NCBI GenBank assembly: GCA_017399555.1
Contig: JAFQBW010000051.1
Location: forward strand, 1-36,777
Length of the DNA stretch: 36,777 nt
Direction: 5' to 3'
DNA from: Methanocorpusculum sp.
GTDB lineage: Archaea; Halobacteriota; Methanomicrobia; Methanomicrobiales; Methanocorpusculaceae
The position numbers were made by a program, and so were the translations under genes. Each line of letters starts with the position of its first letter. Positions within the stretch are counted from its first letter, which is position 1. Of the stretch, positions 25,281 through 33,861 are shown one piece after another. The notes under the pieces were generated by a model. That model did no database searches. It saw only the letters and a program-made list of their open reading frames with translations, and was not told the origin of the DNA.

Positions 25281-26573
25281 TTATTTTCTTCTCAGGACAC
25301 CCGCAGCACACAGCCCGCCGAGCACCATACCAAGTGCCGGTATCGGACTCTCTGCGGAATCATCTGATGGAGTGTTGTCAAACATGGGTCCGTCTCCTGC
25401 GGCACAGTTCTTCACCGTGCCCTCATCCTGTCCGACCAGAACATCAGAGAAGACCTCGCCTTCTGCCTCTCCGGAAACAGAACCGGAAGTCAGACAGTCT
25501 GCAATCCGTCCCTCATTGTATCCGGCAAGCCCTCCGGCAAACACCTGCGGCCAGTTGTCGTTATCATCTGCCGGGACTGCGGAAGCAGAAGCGGATACAT
25601 CTGCGTCAGTCACACAGTCTTTAATCTCTCCGCTCTCATAATTCCGTCCGGTAATTCCTCCGGCATATGTGTAGGTCCAGTCCTCTCCGGAACAGACTGC
25701 TGAGACATCACAGCTCTTTACGGTACAGTCAGCAATCACACCCTGATTCATACCGGTAACGCCTCCGGCATACATATCATCAGAGACTCCTGCCGCGGAG
25801 ACGTCAACACCTGCGGTACAGCGGGAAATCTCCTTGTTCCAGCTGACTCCGGCAATACCTCCCGCATACACAGACTCTGCACCGTTTGCATAGACCGTTC
25901 CTGCCGCGGTACAGGCATCAACTTTTCCGGACGTATCTCCGACAATTCCGCCGACACCGACGGTATCATCATCCAGACTCTCTGCAGAAATCTCTACCTC
26001 AGAAGAACACTCCTGAATAACTCCGCCGGAATCATAACCGGCGATACCTCCTGCATAGACCGCACCGCTGAGCACATGAATCTCCGCAGAAGAGACACAG
26101 TTCTCAATGGTTCCCTGGAAGTTCATACCGGCAATTCCTCCTGCATACAGTCCCGGGTCATCATAGACGCCGGAAATCAGACACTTGACATACAGGTTCT
26201 GAATCGTTCCGGCGTTGCTGCCGAAAAGACCGGTGCAGCGGTATGCAATCTCATCGATACTGTAGGTTATGGTCTTCTCGTTTCCGTCAAAGACACCGGC
26301 AAAACTCTTGCCCATGGAACTTCCAATCGGCGTCCAGTTCTCGTCCTCTAAGGCAAGGTCTGCGGTCAGCAGATAGTGTGCGGATGCATACTTCTCCTCG
26401 CCGGCGTTCACGAGTTCAGCGAGCTTTTTCATATCCGCATTCGACTGAATCAGATACGGATCGGCCTCTGTTCCGGAACCGGAAAATGCCGCGGCTGCCG
26501 GGGATGCAAAAAGCAGACAGACGCAAAGCAGAATCGCGACGGCAAAAATCCGTCGTGCTGTTTTGTAAGACAT
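25281..26573 (-). CDS. Secreted, membrane-anchored GLUG-repeat surface protein 2
   Basis: A 430-residue paralogue of the preceding surface protein with the same order: signal peptide (ending near ASPAAAAFS), GSGTEADPYLIQSNADMKKL, about seven GLUG-like repeats (GGIAGMNFQGTIENC, YAGGIAGYDSGGVIQEC, YAGGVTGMNQGVIADC), and a C-terminal SPIPALGMVLGGLCAAGVL ending in RRK. The repeats keep one Cys each in nearly the same place. Together with tRNA-Ser, the gene lies between two large palindromic elements. The promoter region and terminator are near copies of those of gene 1, so duplication included the control regions. Confidence 0.8.
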   Translation of the reverse strand: MSYKTARRIFAVAILLCVCLLFASPAAAAFSGSGTEADPYLIQSNADMKKLAELVNAGEEKYASAHYLLTADLALEDENWTPIGSSMGKSFAGVFDGNEKTITYSIDEIAYRCTGLFGSNAGTIQNLYVKCLISGVYDDPGLYAGGIAGMNFQGTIENCVSSAEIHVLSGAVYAGGIAGYDSGGVIQECSSEVEISAESLDDDTVGVGGIVGDTSGKVDACTAAGTVYANGAESVYAGGIAGVSWNKEISRCTAGVDVSAAGVSDDMYAGGVTGMNQGVIADCTVKSCDVSAVCSGEDWTYTYAGGITGRNYESGEIKDCVTDADVSASASAVPADDNDNWPQVFAGGLAGYNEGRIADCLTSGSVSGEAEGEVFSDVLVGQDEGTVKNCAAGDGPMFDNTPSDDSAESPIPALGMVLGGLCAAGVLRRK

Positions 26574-26604
26574 AATTAACTATGTGAATCTTGTGATATA
26601 ATAT
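26571..26604 (-). promoter_or_regulatory. Promoter and operator-like site of GLUG gene 2
   Basis: A TATA box, ATATTATATC, is at 26595-26604, centred 27 bp before ATG 26573. ATAATTAACTAT at 26572-26583 is a one-mismatch version of the palindrome at the start of GLUG gene 1, in the same position over the start codon. Confidence 0.5.
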
Positions 26605-26637
26605 CCTTCCGACTGATAATCACATTGAGAAAACAAG

Positions 26638-26721
26638 CGCCGAGAGGGAGATTTGAACTCCCGAGGTGTTACCACCAGAGGCTTTCAAGGCCACCGCCTT
26701 TCCGGACTAGACTATCTCGGC
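26638..26721 (-). tRNA. tRNA-Ser (TGA anticodon)
   Basis: An 84-base class II tRNA. The acceptor GCCGAGA pairs with TCTCGGC, with discriminator G. The anticodon loop CTTGAAA gives anticodon TGA, and the long variable arm (CTGGTGGTAACACC region) is typical of tRNA-Ser. The T arm is GGGAG-TTCAAAT-CTCCC. No CCA is encoded. A TATA-like TATTTTTATG lies about 32 bp upstream on the minus strand. Confidence 0.95.
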
Positions 26722-26748
26722 TAATCGCCTTTACATATTGGCAGTCTG

Positions 26749-26760
26749 CATAAAAATAGA
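26749..26760 (-). promoter_or_regulatory. TATA-like element for tRNA-Ser
   Basis: TCTATTTTTATG on the minus strand is centred about 32 bp from the mature 5' end at 26721. Confidence 0.4.
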
Positions 26761-26788
26761 TTTCTGAAATTCAATCAAATACCAAAGA

Positions 26789-27020
26789 GCAACGCGACAG
26801 CGTTGCGGAACAGAAAGCGAGCGATATGCGAAGCTTTCGACAGCGTATTGATTCAGGTTTTATTTTTTTATTCGTGTAGATTCGCGTGTTTATCTGCCTG
26901 GCTTCGATATGAATAATACAAAGACGCGAATTTACACGAATCAGAAGAAAACGTTTGAACTAATCGTAGCCGCTCCGTCGCTTATCGCTCCTCCGCTGTT
27001 CCGCAACGCTCTCGCGTTGC
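26789..27020. repeat. Large nested imperfect palindrome B
   Basis: Arms 26789-26813 and 26996-27020 match at 24 of 25 positions; 26819-26830 and 26979-26990 at 11 of 12; 26871-26887 and 26924-26940 at 16 of 17 (TTCGTGTAGATTCGCGT type). The left outer arm itself contains the hairpin CAACGC-GACA-GCGTTG with the GCGACAGC core (26794-26801). Built like element A but with different sequence. No gene is supported between tRNA-Ser and 27091. Confidence 0.75.
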
Positions 27021-27091
27021 ATCTTGTTCGATGCCTGCAAACAACTCTTGCACCATGTTAAAGTACCTTCCCGCCAAATATATACCACAAC

Positions 27092-27418
27092 ATGGTTCCA
27101 TCTCTTGACCCCATCTTCTTCGTCGGCTTATTCGGCGCCGCCGCAGTCTCCTTCCTCTGGCTTCGCGACACGCGAATCTTCGTCAGAACCGGACAGCCCG
27201 GCTACCGAAAAGCCGCCTATCAGGGAGTGTTAATCACTGCCCTTTCCTGGTTCGGCTGTGCCCTTTGCGGGATGCTTGACGTAACCCTCCTTTACTTAGG
27301 AATCGGTCTTATCCTGCTTGCCCTCTACCTGCAGTCAAGAATCAAAAAAGAAGATGTCTGGGTTGGAAACGAATCAGCCTGGAAACGTTTAATCGGATCA
27401 GCCCCACGGAGAAAATAA
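27092..27418 (+). CDS. Small membrane protein of unknown function upstream of hisS
   Basis: A 108-residue protein with about three hydrophobic segments (PIFFVGLFGAAAVSFLWL; GVLITALSWFGCALCG; DVTLLYLGIGLILLALYL) and a basic C-terminal tail ending APRRK. I recognise no family. The stop is directly followed by the ATG of hisS, so it is the first gene of the hisS-top6B-top6A-MFS operon. An AAATATATA stretch lies at 27076-27084, only about 12 bp before the ATG, closer than a TATA box should be; the promoter or the start may therefore differ. Confidence 0.65.
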   Translation: MVPSLDPIFFVGLFGAAAVSFLWLRDTRIFVRTGQPGYRKAAYQGVLITALSWFGCALCGMLDVTLLYLGIGLILLALYLQSRIKKEDVWVGNESAWKRLIGSAPRRK

Positions 27419-28651
27419 ATGATACAGAAACCACGCGGAACCCGGGATTTCCTTCCGGATGAAATGGCCCAGCGCCGTGAACTCGAACAGAAGATGAGAA
27501 AAGTTGCCGCCTCCTTCGGCTACGGCGAAATCGTAACCCCGATGTTCGAGGAACAGGAACTCTTCGTCCTCAAATCAGGAGAGGGAATCCTTGGTGAAAT
27601 GTACGCCTTCGAAGACAAAGGAGGCCGCGGCATCGCCCTTCGCCCGGAGCTTACTGCTCCGACCATTCGTGCCTACGTAAACGAAGCACAGGTCGCCCCA
27701 AAACCGCTTCGCTGGTTCTACTTCGAAGAATGCTTCCGCTACGAACGCCCGCAGAAAGGACGCTACCGGCAGTTCTGGCAGTTCGGCTGTGAGTTAATCG
27801 GCGCAGACTCTGCCGCCGCCGATGCCGAAGTCATCGCCCTTGCCTACTCCCTTCTCAAATGCACCGGTGTTAACTTCATCATCAAAGTAGGACACCTCGC
27901 TCCGATGAAGTCTCTCTTAGCAGATCTCGACGCGGTCGAACAGAAGAAGGTCATGTCCGCTCTGGACAAGAGAGATGAAGAGCTCCTGAAAAACACTGTG
28001 GCATCCCTTGGAAAGCCGGAACTCTTCGAACCGCTTGTCGCTCTTACCAAAGCACAGAGCCTTGCCGAAGTCTTTGCCGTCGTCGGCGACATTCCGGAAA
28101 AAGCCCGCATTGAAGAGACCTTCGGCTTCCTTGAAGCACAGAACATCCCGGTTGTCTACAACTTCGGCATTGCCCGCGGCCTTGACTACTACACCGGCAT
28201 GGTCTTTGAAGGATTCGCCGACAACTTAGGCGCAGAGAACCAGATTTTAGGCGGCGGCGTCTACCGCTTAGCCCACTTATTCGGCGGAAAGGACACCCCG
28301 TCCTGCGGATTTGGCATCGGCTTTGACCGCGTTGCCGTCTCTATCGGCGAGTTCAAACCGGCACGCGGACCGTCGGTTGCGGTCGTCTGTACTAAAGAGA
28401 CCAGAAACGCTGCATATGCCGCCGCTGCCGCATTCCGCGAGGCAGGCATTCCCGCTGTCATGGACCTGCTGGACAGAGGATTCGGCGCACAGCTCTCCTC
28501 TGCCTTAAAGTCCGGCGCAACCCACGCGGTTGTCATCGGCGGAAAAGAGGCAGAAGCCGGAACGGTCATGCTCAAGAACCTGGAAACCGCAGTCCAGACC
28601 GAGATGACCTTAGAAGCCGCAGTTTCCGAGGTACTGCATGGTTCTTGCTGA
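27419..28651 (+). CDS. hisS: Histidyl-tRNA synthetase
   Basis: A 410-residue class II aminoacyl-tRNA synthetase charging tRNA-His. GTRDFLPDE opens the protein. Motif 2 is seen in FYFEECFRYERPQKGRYRQF, the histidine-binding motif in ARGLDYYTGMVFEG, and motif 3 in CGFGIGFDRVAV. The C-terminal anticodon-binding domain covers about the last 90 residues. Length is normal for the family. Its 3' end overlaps the Top6B start by 14 bp, so translation is coupled to the topoisomerase genes. Confidence 0.96.
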   Translation: MIQKPRGTRDFLPDEMAQRRELEQKMRKVAASFGYGEIVTPMFEEQELFVLKSGEGILGEMYAFEDKGGRGIALRPELTAPTIRAYVNEAQVAPKPLRWFYFEECFRYERPQKGRYRQFWQFGCELIGADSAAADAEVIALAYSLLKCTGVNFIIKVGHLAPMKSLLADLDAVEQKKVMSALDKRDEELLKNTVASLGKPELFEPLVALTKAQSLAEVFAVVGDIPEKARIEETFGFLEAQNIPVVYNFGIARGLDYYTGMVFEGFADNLGAENQILGGGVYRLAHLFGGKDTPSCGFGIGFDRVAVSIGEFKPARGPSVAVVCTKETRNAAYAAAAAFREAGIPAVMDLLDRGFGAQLSSALKSGATHAVVIGGKEAEAGTVMLKNLETAVQTEMTLEAAVSEVLHGSC

Positions 28652-30440
28652 CGAGCTTGCCAAGAAACAGCGAAGCATCAGTGTAGCGGAATTTTTTGAG
28701 AAGAACAAACACATGCTCGGTTTTGATTCTCCAACCAGGGGAATCATCACCACCGTAAAGGAAGCCATTGACAACTCGCTGGATGCGTGCGAGGAGGCAC
28801 AGGTGCTTCCGGATATTTTAGTCTCGGTTCGCCGTATCAAAGAGGACGTCTTCCGCGTGGTTGTCGAAGACAATGGCCCTGGAATCATCCCGGAGAAGAT
28901 GCCGTCGGTCTATGCAAAACTGCTCTACGGTTCCCGTTTCCACCAGGTAAGACAGACCCGCGGTCAGCAGGGTATCGGAATTTCTGCGGCAGTTCTCTAT
29001 GCACAGCTGACAACCGGCAAGCCGACCACCGTCATTTCCAGAACCGACGCCTCGCGTCCTGCGCATAAGATGACGCTTACCATCAAGACCGAGGACAACG
29101 AGCCGGAGGTTTTGTCGCATGAGGAGATTGACTGGATTCTCCCGCACGGAACAAGAATTGAGCTGGAGTTCAAGAGCAGTATCGCCGCAAAGAAGAAACT
29201 GCTCGAGTACCTGAAATACACATCCATCGTCAATCCGCATGCAAAGTTCCGCGTGGAACTCGACGACGATGCGTTCATCTTCGACCGCGTCTCTTCCGAC
29301 GTTCCGCCGTGCCCCGTGGCCATCAAGCCTCATCCGTACGGCATTGAGCTTGGCGTCTTAAAGCGTATGGCGGCGGCCTCTTCGCTTCCGCTCTCTGAGT
29401 TCCTGGTTGACAGCTTCTCCAAGGTCGGGGCAAAGACGGCAGCGGAAATCTGCCTCTACTCCAAGTTAAAGCCGGAGACCAAAGCAGACACGCTTTCTCT
29501 CGAACAGCTCTCGGCACTCCTCGAAGCCATGCAGACCACAAAGATTCCCGCCCCGCCGGCATCCCAGTGTCTGTCGCCGATTACTGAAGAGCTTATCGTC
29601 AAGGGAATGGAAAAGGAGTTCGAGCTGGACTTCATCAAGGCAAGAACCCGTCCCGGAAATGTTTTCGGCGGCCACTCTTTCATTGTGGAGGCGGCTATCG
29701 GATACGGCGGAAAACTGCAGACCGAAGGTCAGGCAACGCTTCTGCGTTTCGCAAACCGTGTCCCGCTGCTGTATCAGCAGGGAGCATGTGCGATTACCAA
29801 CGCGGTACAGGGCGTCAACTGGAAAAACTACAATGTCTCCCAGCAGGGACTGCCGACGGGACCTTTAATGATTCTCGTCCACGTTGCGGCAACCAATGTG
29901 CCGTTTACGAGTGAGTCCAAGGATGCGGTTGCCTCCGTTCCGGAGGTCGAGCGCGAGATTACCCTTGCCTTACAGGAACTTGGACGCGACTTAAAGCAGT
30001 TCTTATCGAGGCGTGAGAAGAACAAACAGCAGGACGACAGAGCACGCGCAGTCTGTGCGGTCATCCCCTTAATCGCGGCAAAGGTTGCAGAGATTGTCGA
30101 GCTTCCGGTACCGGACACCTCGATTATCGAAGGCAGAATCATGCGTCGGGTTGTCTTAAAGAAGAAAACAACCGGCGGACAGATTCTGATTCATATCGAC
30201 AACTACACAACCAAAGAGCAGGAGATAACCCTCTACGACATCTCCTCAGACAGTGCGGAGGATGCAAACATCCCGCCGACGTTTGTATCCGAGATGGACG
30301 GCGAGTATACGAAGCTCTGGAAGTTCACGCTTGCCGGCGGTGAATCCTTCGAGGTAACTTATTCCGGAGAAGGCGGCGGTCTTATCCAGATGCAGGGTGT
30401 GGCAGAGAATCTGAAAGTGGAGGTTGATTTGGATGTCTGA
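28638..30440 (+). CDS. top6B: DNA topoisomerase VI subunit B
   Basis: A 600-residue ATPase subunit of the type IIB topoisomerase that relaxes and decatenates DNA. The GHKL fold is shown by [13 protein letters not shown] (Mg-ATP Asn), VVEDNGPGI and [13 protein letters not shown]; a transducer domain follows with the switch Lys region near 420. The last 90 residues (from about [16 protein letters not shown]) form an extra beta-rich, Ig-like C-terminal domain known from methanogen Top6B. The gene starts inside hisS and overlaps the Top6A start by 8 bp. Confidence 0.95.
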   Translation: MVLADELAKKQRSISVAEFFEKNKHMLGFDSPTRGIITTVKEAIDNSLDACEEAQVLPDILVSVRRIKEDVFRVVVEDNGPGIIPEKMPSVYAKLLYGSRFHQVRQTRGQQGIGISAAVLYAQLTTGKPTTVISRTDASRPAHKMTLTIKTEDNEPEVLSHEEIDWILPHGTRIELEFKSSIAAKKKLLEYLKYTSIVNPHAKFRVELDDDAFIFDRVSSDVPPCPVAIKPHPYGIELGVLKRMAAASSLPLSEFLVDSFSKVGAKTAAEICLYSKLKPETKADTLSLEQLSALLEAMQTTKIPAPPASQCLSPITEELIVKGMEKEFELDFIKARTRPGNVFGGHSFIVEAAIGYGGKLQTEGQATLLRFANRVPLLYQQGACAITNAVQGVNWKNYNVSQQGLPTGPLMILVHVAATNVPFTSESKDAVASVPEVEREITLALQELGRDLKQFLSRREKNKQQDDRARAVCAVIPLIAAKVAEIVELPVPDTSIIEGRIMRRVVLKKKTTGGQILIHIDNYTTKEQEITLYDISSDSAEDANIPPTFVSEMDGEYTKLWKFTLAGGESFEVTYSGEGGGLIQMQGVAENLKVEVDLDV

Positions 30441-31530
30441 GATGAACGAGAGAGACCAGGCAACGCAGAAGCGTCTGATGGAAATCGCCAAGGTCTGGTA
30501 CGACCAGATTGGCGGCGGAGATGTTCCGTCGATTACGCTTCCGACCAGAACCAAGCGGAATCTGACCTATGATGACGACTCCGAGGTCTGGAAGTACGGA
30601 GAGAAGGAAAGTACAAGAAACGCAGGAACGGTCAAGTCCTCCCTGCAGATGCTGAAGATGGCCTATGTGATGGGCTTTATCAAGATGCAGCTCCAGGAAA
30701 ACCGCTCGTCAACCTTAAGAGAAATGTATTACATCTCGGAAGGCTGGAAGCAGGCAAAGTTCCATGCCCAAAACGAGAGTAACTATCTGGTTGAGGACCT
30801 GGAGATTATCACGTCTCTGCAGAGAGAGCATTTCCACATGCGTCCGGAAGAGGACGGGGCATCCATCTTCGGTCCGCTGCGTGTCCGCGAGAACACGCGC
30901 CGCGGTATGAAGGAGATTCACTGTCAGGATGATGTGGGAGAGGCAGGATACAACATCCCAAACAACGTGGAAAATGTGGAGCTTGTGGACCACGATGCCT
31001 GCTGTGTTATCGCCCTGGAGACTGGTGGTATGTTCTCCCGTTTGCAGGAAAACGGGTTTGATGAGGACTATAACACTATCCTCCTGCACTTGAAAGGTCA
31101 GCCGACGCGGGCAACCCGCCGGATGCTCAAACGCTTAAACGAGGAGCTTAAGCTTCCGGTCGTGGTCTTCACGGACGGTGATCCGTGGTCTTACCGTATC
31201 TACGCATCCGTTGCCTACGGTTCGATTAAGACGGCACACATGTCCGAGTTCCTGGCAACGCCTTCGGCACACTTTATTGGTGTCAAGCCGTCGGATATCC
31301 AGCGCTACAACCTGCCGGCGGACAAGCTCTCGGAAAAAGACATCGAGGCACTTAAAGCGGAGCTTACTGACCCGCGGTTCTCCAGCGACTTCTGGAAGAA
31401 TGAGATTAACCTGCAGCTTAAGATGGGATTAAAGTCTGAACAGCAGGCATTCGCAAGCCATGGTCTGGATTTCGTAACAAAGGAGTATCTGCCGGAGATG
31501 CTCTCGGAAATCGGGGTTCTGAAGAGATAA
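30433..31530 (+). CDS. top6A: DNA topoisomerase VI subunit A
   Basis: A 365-residue Spo11-like subunit that cleaves and rejoins DNA. The catalytic tyrosine lies in [12 protein letters not shown] (Tyr99/Tyr100), in the CAP-type domain; the Toprim domain has [20 protein letters not shown] with the metal-binding Asp-Gly-Asp. The start is set at ATG 30433, 8-10 bp after GGAGGT and overlapping the Top6B stop by 8 bp; an upstream in-frame TTG (30424) and a downstream ATG (30442) are less likely. It pairs with Top6B as an A2B2 enzyme. Confidence 0.95.
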   Translation: MSEMNERDQATQKRLMEIAKVWYDQIGGGDVPSITLPTRTKRNLTYDDDSEVWKYGEKESTRNAGTVKSSLQMLKMAYVMGFIKMQLQENRSSTLREMYYISEGWKQAKFHAQNESNYLVEDLEIITSLQREHFHMRPEEDGASIFGPLRVRENTRRGMKEIHCQDDVGEAGYNIPNNVENVELVDHDACCVIALETGGMFSRLQENGFDEDYNTILLHLKGQPTRATRRMLKRLNEELKLPVVVFTDGDPWSYRIYASVAYGSIKTAHMSEFLATPSAHFIGVKPSDIQRYNLPADKLSEKDIEALKAELTDPRFSSDFWKNEINLQLKMGLKSEQQAFASHGLDFVTKEYLPEMLSEIGVLKR

Positions 31531-31531
31531 C

Positions 31532-32611
31532 ATGAACCTTGCGACAAAAATCACTCTGCTCCTTGGGGTGTTTTCTGCAATGGCGTTTTCCAACGCCCTT
31601 GTCCCGGTTCTTGCAGATATTGCTCCGGATGCCTCTATTCAGGGTTTTCTCTATGCGGCATACTTCTTCGGGGCATTTGCCACCGTCTTTCCGGTCGGCT
31701 GGCTCTCGGATAAAACCGGTCGTGCCCCGCTTTTAAAAATCGGTCTGTTTGGAACGTTTGTCTCGGCAATTCTGCTGTTCTTTGTCTATCCTGACCTGAC
31801 GCTATCTATTGTCTTCCGTGCTCTGGAAGGAATATTTACCGGCGTCTTTGCGGCAGCCGCGTTTTCGTATGTCAACTCCCAGGAGGACCATCTGAAACTT
31901 TCCGGTCTCTACATTGCGTTGATGAACATCGGTATGGTTGCAGGCCTCGTGGTTTCCGGATTCCTTGCGATTCTGCATCCGTATGCCGGCGTTCTGTTCT
32001 TCGGCGTGCTCTGCGGGGCGGCAGGAGTTGCTTCGCTGTTCTTCACGGATTCCAACGAAACAAACGGTGCGCTTTCTGCAGGCGAGACCTTCTCGGTTGC
32101 CGGCTTCCACTTCTGGCTCTGGCTTGGTATCTTTATGTTTACCGGAGTTACGGGGGTTGTTACGAGTACCTATCCGGAGATGTCCGGGCTTTCCGCTGAC
32201 CTGACCGGAATCTTAACCGGGCTGATGAGCGTGGCAACGGCTGTTACAGTATACATCACCTCCCGCTTTGCTATCCGCGATTCGCTTGCGGTGGTCCGCT
32301 TTGCCGCGGTATGCCTTGCGCTGGTGCTTCCGGTTGTGTGTTTCTCTCCGCTCGGAATTGTTCTGGTCGGCGCGGTTTACGGAGTAATTAATGCAGGCGT
32401 TATGGATTATATCGCAAAGACCAACCGCCCGCAGGGAGTTATGAACGGATTATTCCTGTTTGTCCAGTACGGGGGTATGTGGTTTTTGCCGGTTCTTGCG
32501 GGACTTCTTGCGGTTCCCGCCGGATACCTTGCGGTTTACCTGCTCTGCGGACTGCTCTGTCTGGGAGCGGGCCTGCTGATTGTCCGCTGTCCGTGCTACG
32601 TTCGGCCGTGA
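31532..32611 (+). CDS. MFS transporter
   Basis: A 359-residue major facilitator superfamily protein with about 12 hydrophobic segments, short for the family. Motif A is seen in GWLSDKTGRAPLL between TM2 and TM3. The substrate cannot be inferred. The ATG lies 1 bp after the Top6A stop, making it the last gene of the hisS-top6 operon. Its last 162 bp lie on the opposite strand of the nuclease-like gene's 3' end, an unusually long convergent overlap. Confidence 0.85.
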   Translation: MNLATKITLLLGVFSAMAFSNALVPVLADIAPDASIQGFLYAAYFFGAFATVFPVGWLSDKTGRAPLLKIGLFGTFVSAILLFFVYPDLTLSIVFRALEGIFTGVFAAAAFSYVNSQEDHLKLSGLYIALMNIGMVAGLVVSGFLAILHPYAGVLFFGVLCGAAGVASLFFTDSNETNGALSAGETFSVAGFHFWLWLGIFMFTGVTGVVTSTYPEMSGLSADLTGILTGLMSVATAVTVYITSRFAIRDSLAVVRFAAVCLALVLPVVCFSPLGIVLVGAVYGVINAGVMDYIAKTNRPQGVMNGLFLFVQYGGMWFLPVLAGLLAVPAGYLAVYLLCGLLCLGAGLLIVRCPCYVRP

Positions 32612-33859
32612 CCGCTTCTTCCCCTTTCCTTTTTTCGGCTTCGGCAGGTTCACCGGGTCGGGCTGGCGTTCCGGCTTTCCGGTTTTCGGAAATGCCGTAA
32701 GCTCGCTTGCGCAGTATTCCAGAACAGACTCCATGCGCTCACTGCCAAGCCCCGGCTTTACGGTTTCAAGCCAGAGATAGAAGCCGACTCTCGGCGGCGT
32801 CGGGCGTTCGTACTTGAATCCGCCGGTACTTGCCGGCACCATCTTCAGGTACTGCCGCTGTTTTCTCGGCTTCAGATAGACGACCGGCTCAATTTCCGGG
32901 AAGTCCACGGCAAGGATGACCTTCGAGTAGTTTTCCATGACTGCCTGCACGGTCAGCTGTTCGGATTTAATCCGCAGTCCGTAGTTCTGCACGAGATTTT
33001 TGATTGCGGAAGGGTACATGCCGCCGCAGATAACCTTCTTCACCAGCGGGGAGACCGACGGGTTGTCGAAGAACTGGTTTGCGGTTAAGTCATGCTCCTG
33101 TGCGAAGTAAAGCTGCGAGAGTGCTTCGTCATGGAGCTTTTTGTAATCGAATAACTGTGTCCGCAGGTCCTCGGCACGCACCAGTTTCGGGCTGTTCTCC
33201 TGCTGGGTTGGGAGATTCATAATCCGCATGCCTTTGAGGCAGGACTTCATGACCTCACACTCGCGGGTACAGATGTAGGCATTGTCCGGGTCGGATTTCA
33301 GGCGGCGGACCACCTGGGTGTTTTCAATATCTACGGAAGAGAAGAGGATGAATCCCACATTGTCCTGTCCGAAGAGGTAGCCGAAGAGTTTTTTCTTGTA
33401 GATGATTTCGGCTTCGAGGTCTTTTAAGTCGGAAGGGGATGTGACGATTTCACAGAAAACCACGCGGTCTTCATTGTCGAATAAGAGTAAATCGACTTCC
33501 GCTAAGTCCTGACCGTTTCCGCGGACACGGATATCTCCTTTGTCTGCGGAGTAGATGCCGTTTGTTCCGAGCTGCCGTTTGGTTTTGTGTTTTTTGACGT
33601 CGGTTCCTTTCCGGACAATTTTCTTAATCGTTTTGGTCTGCTCTGCGATGCGGATTAACTGTTCGTAGATGAGGTATTCGAACCAGTATCCTTCCGCAGT
33701 CCGCATGACCATGATATCTTCGGAGAACAGGTTCTTTCTGTCTGCCGAACGCATGTGGCGAAGGGCGCGGACAGCTACCGCTCGTTCCGGCTTATAGCGG
33801 GTAAACTGTTCCGAAATCCAGGAGAGCATCGCAGATGTCTCTCGTTTTTCTTGTTTCAT
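32450..33859 (-). CDS. PD-(D/E)XK-fold-like protein of unknown function
   Basis: A 469-residue protein. Residues about 56-165 look like a restriction-endonuclease fold: a helix with GYWFEYLIYEQLIRIAE, then AEVDLLLFDNEDRVVFCEIV, which resembles the Asp and (D/E)xK strands, although the expected Lys is Val. The next helix carries KDLEAEIIYKKKL, where a migrated Lys might sit. A middle region (about 225-375) matches nothing I recognise. The last 80 residues are a Lys/Arg/Gln-rich, probably disordered, nucleic-acid-binding tail; its final 53 or so residues are encoded opposite the MFS gene. It starts 2 bp after the stop of the TRM11-like gene, so an RNA- or DNA-linked role is plausible. Confidence 0.6.
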   Translation of the reverse strand: MKQEKRETSAMLSWISEQFTRYKPERAVAVRALRHMRSADRKNLFSEDIMVMRTAEGYWFEYLIYEQLIRIAEQTKTIKKIVRKGTDVKKHKTKRQLGTNGIYSADKGDIRVRGNGQDLAEVDLLLFDNEDRVVFCEIVTSPSDLKDLEAEIIYKKKLFGYLFGQDNVGFILFSSVDIENTQVVRRLKSDPDNAYICTRECEVMKSCLKGMRIMNLPTQQENSPKLVRAEDLRTQLFDYKKLHDEALSQLYFAQEHDLTANQFFDNPSVSPLVKKVICGGMYPSAIKNLVQNYGLRIKSEQLTVQAVMENYSKVILAVDFPEIEPVVYLKPRKQRQYLKMVPASTGGFKYERPTPPRVGFYLWLETVKPGLGSERMESVLEYCASELTAFPKTGKPERQPDPVNLPKPKKGKGKKRSRPNVARTADNQQARSQTEQSAEQVNRKVSGGNRKKSRKNRQKPHTPVLDKQE

Positions 33860-33861
33860 AA

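Noticed and set aside
24859-27020. CRISPR array or insertion sequence around the palindromes
   Set aside because: There are no regularly spaced identical repeats with unique spacers, and no transposase ORF lies between or near the palindromes.
27024-27233. A 69-codon ORF overlapping the start of the small membrane protein gene
   Set aside because: It is out of frame with the 27092-27418 gene, has a composition typical of a shadow frame, and lacks any motif.
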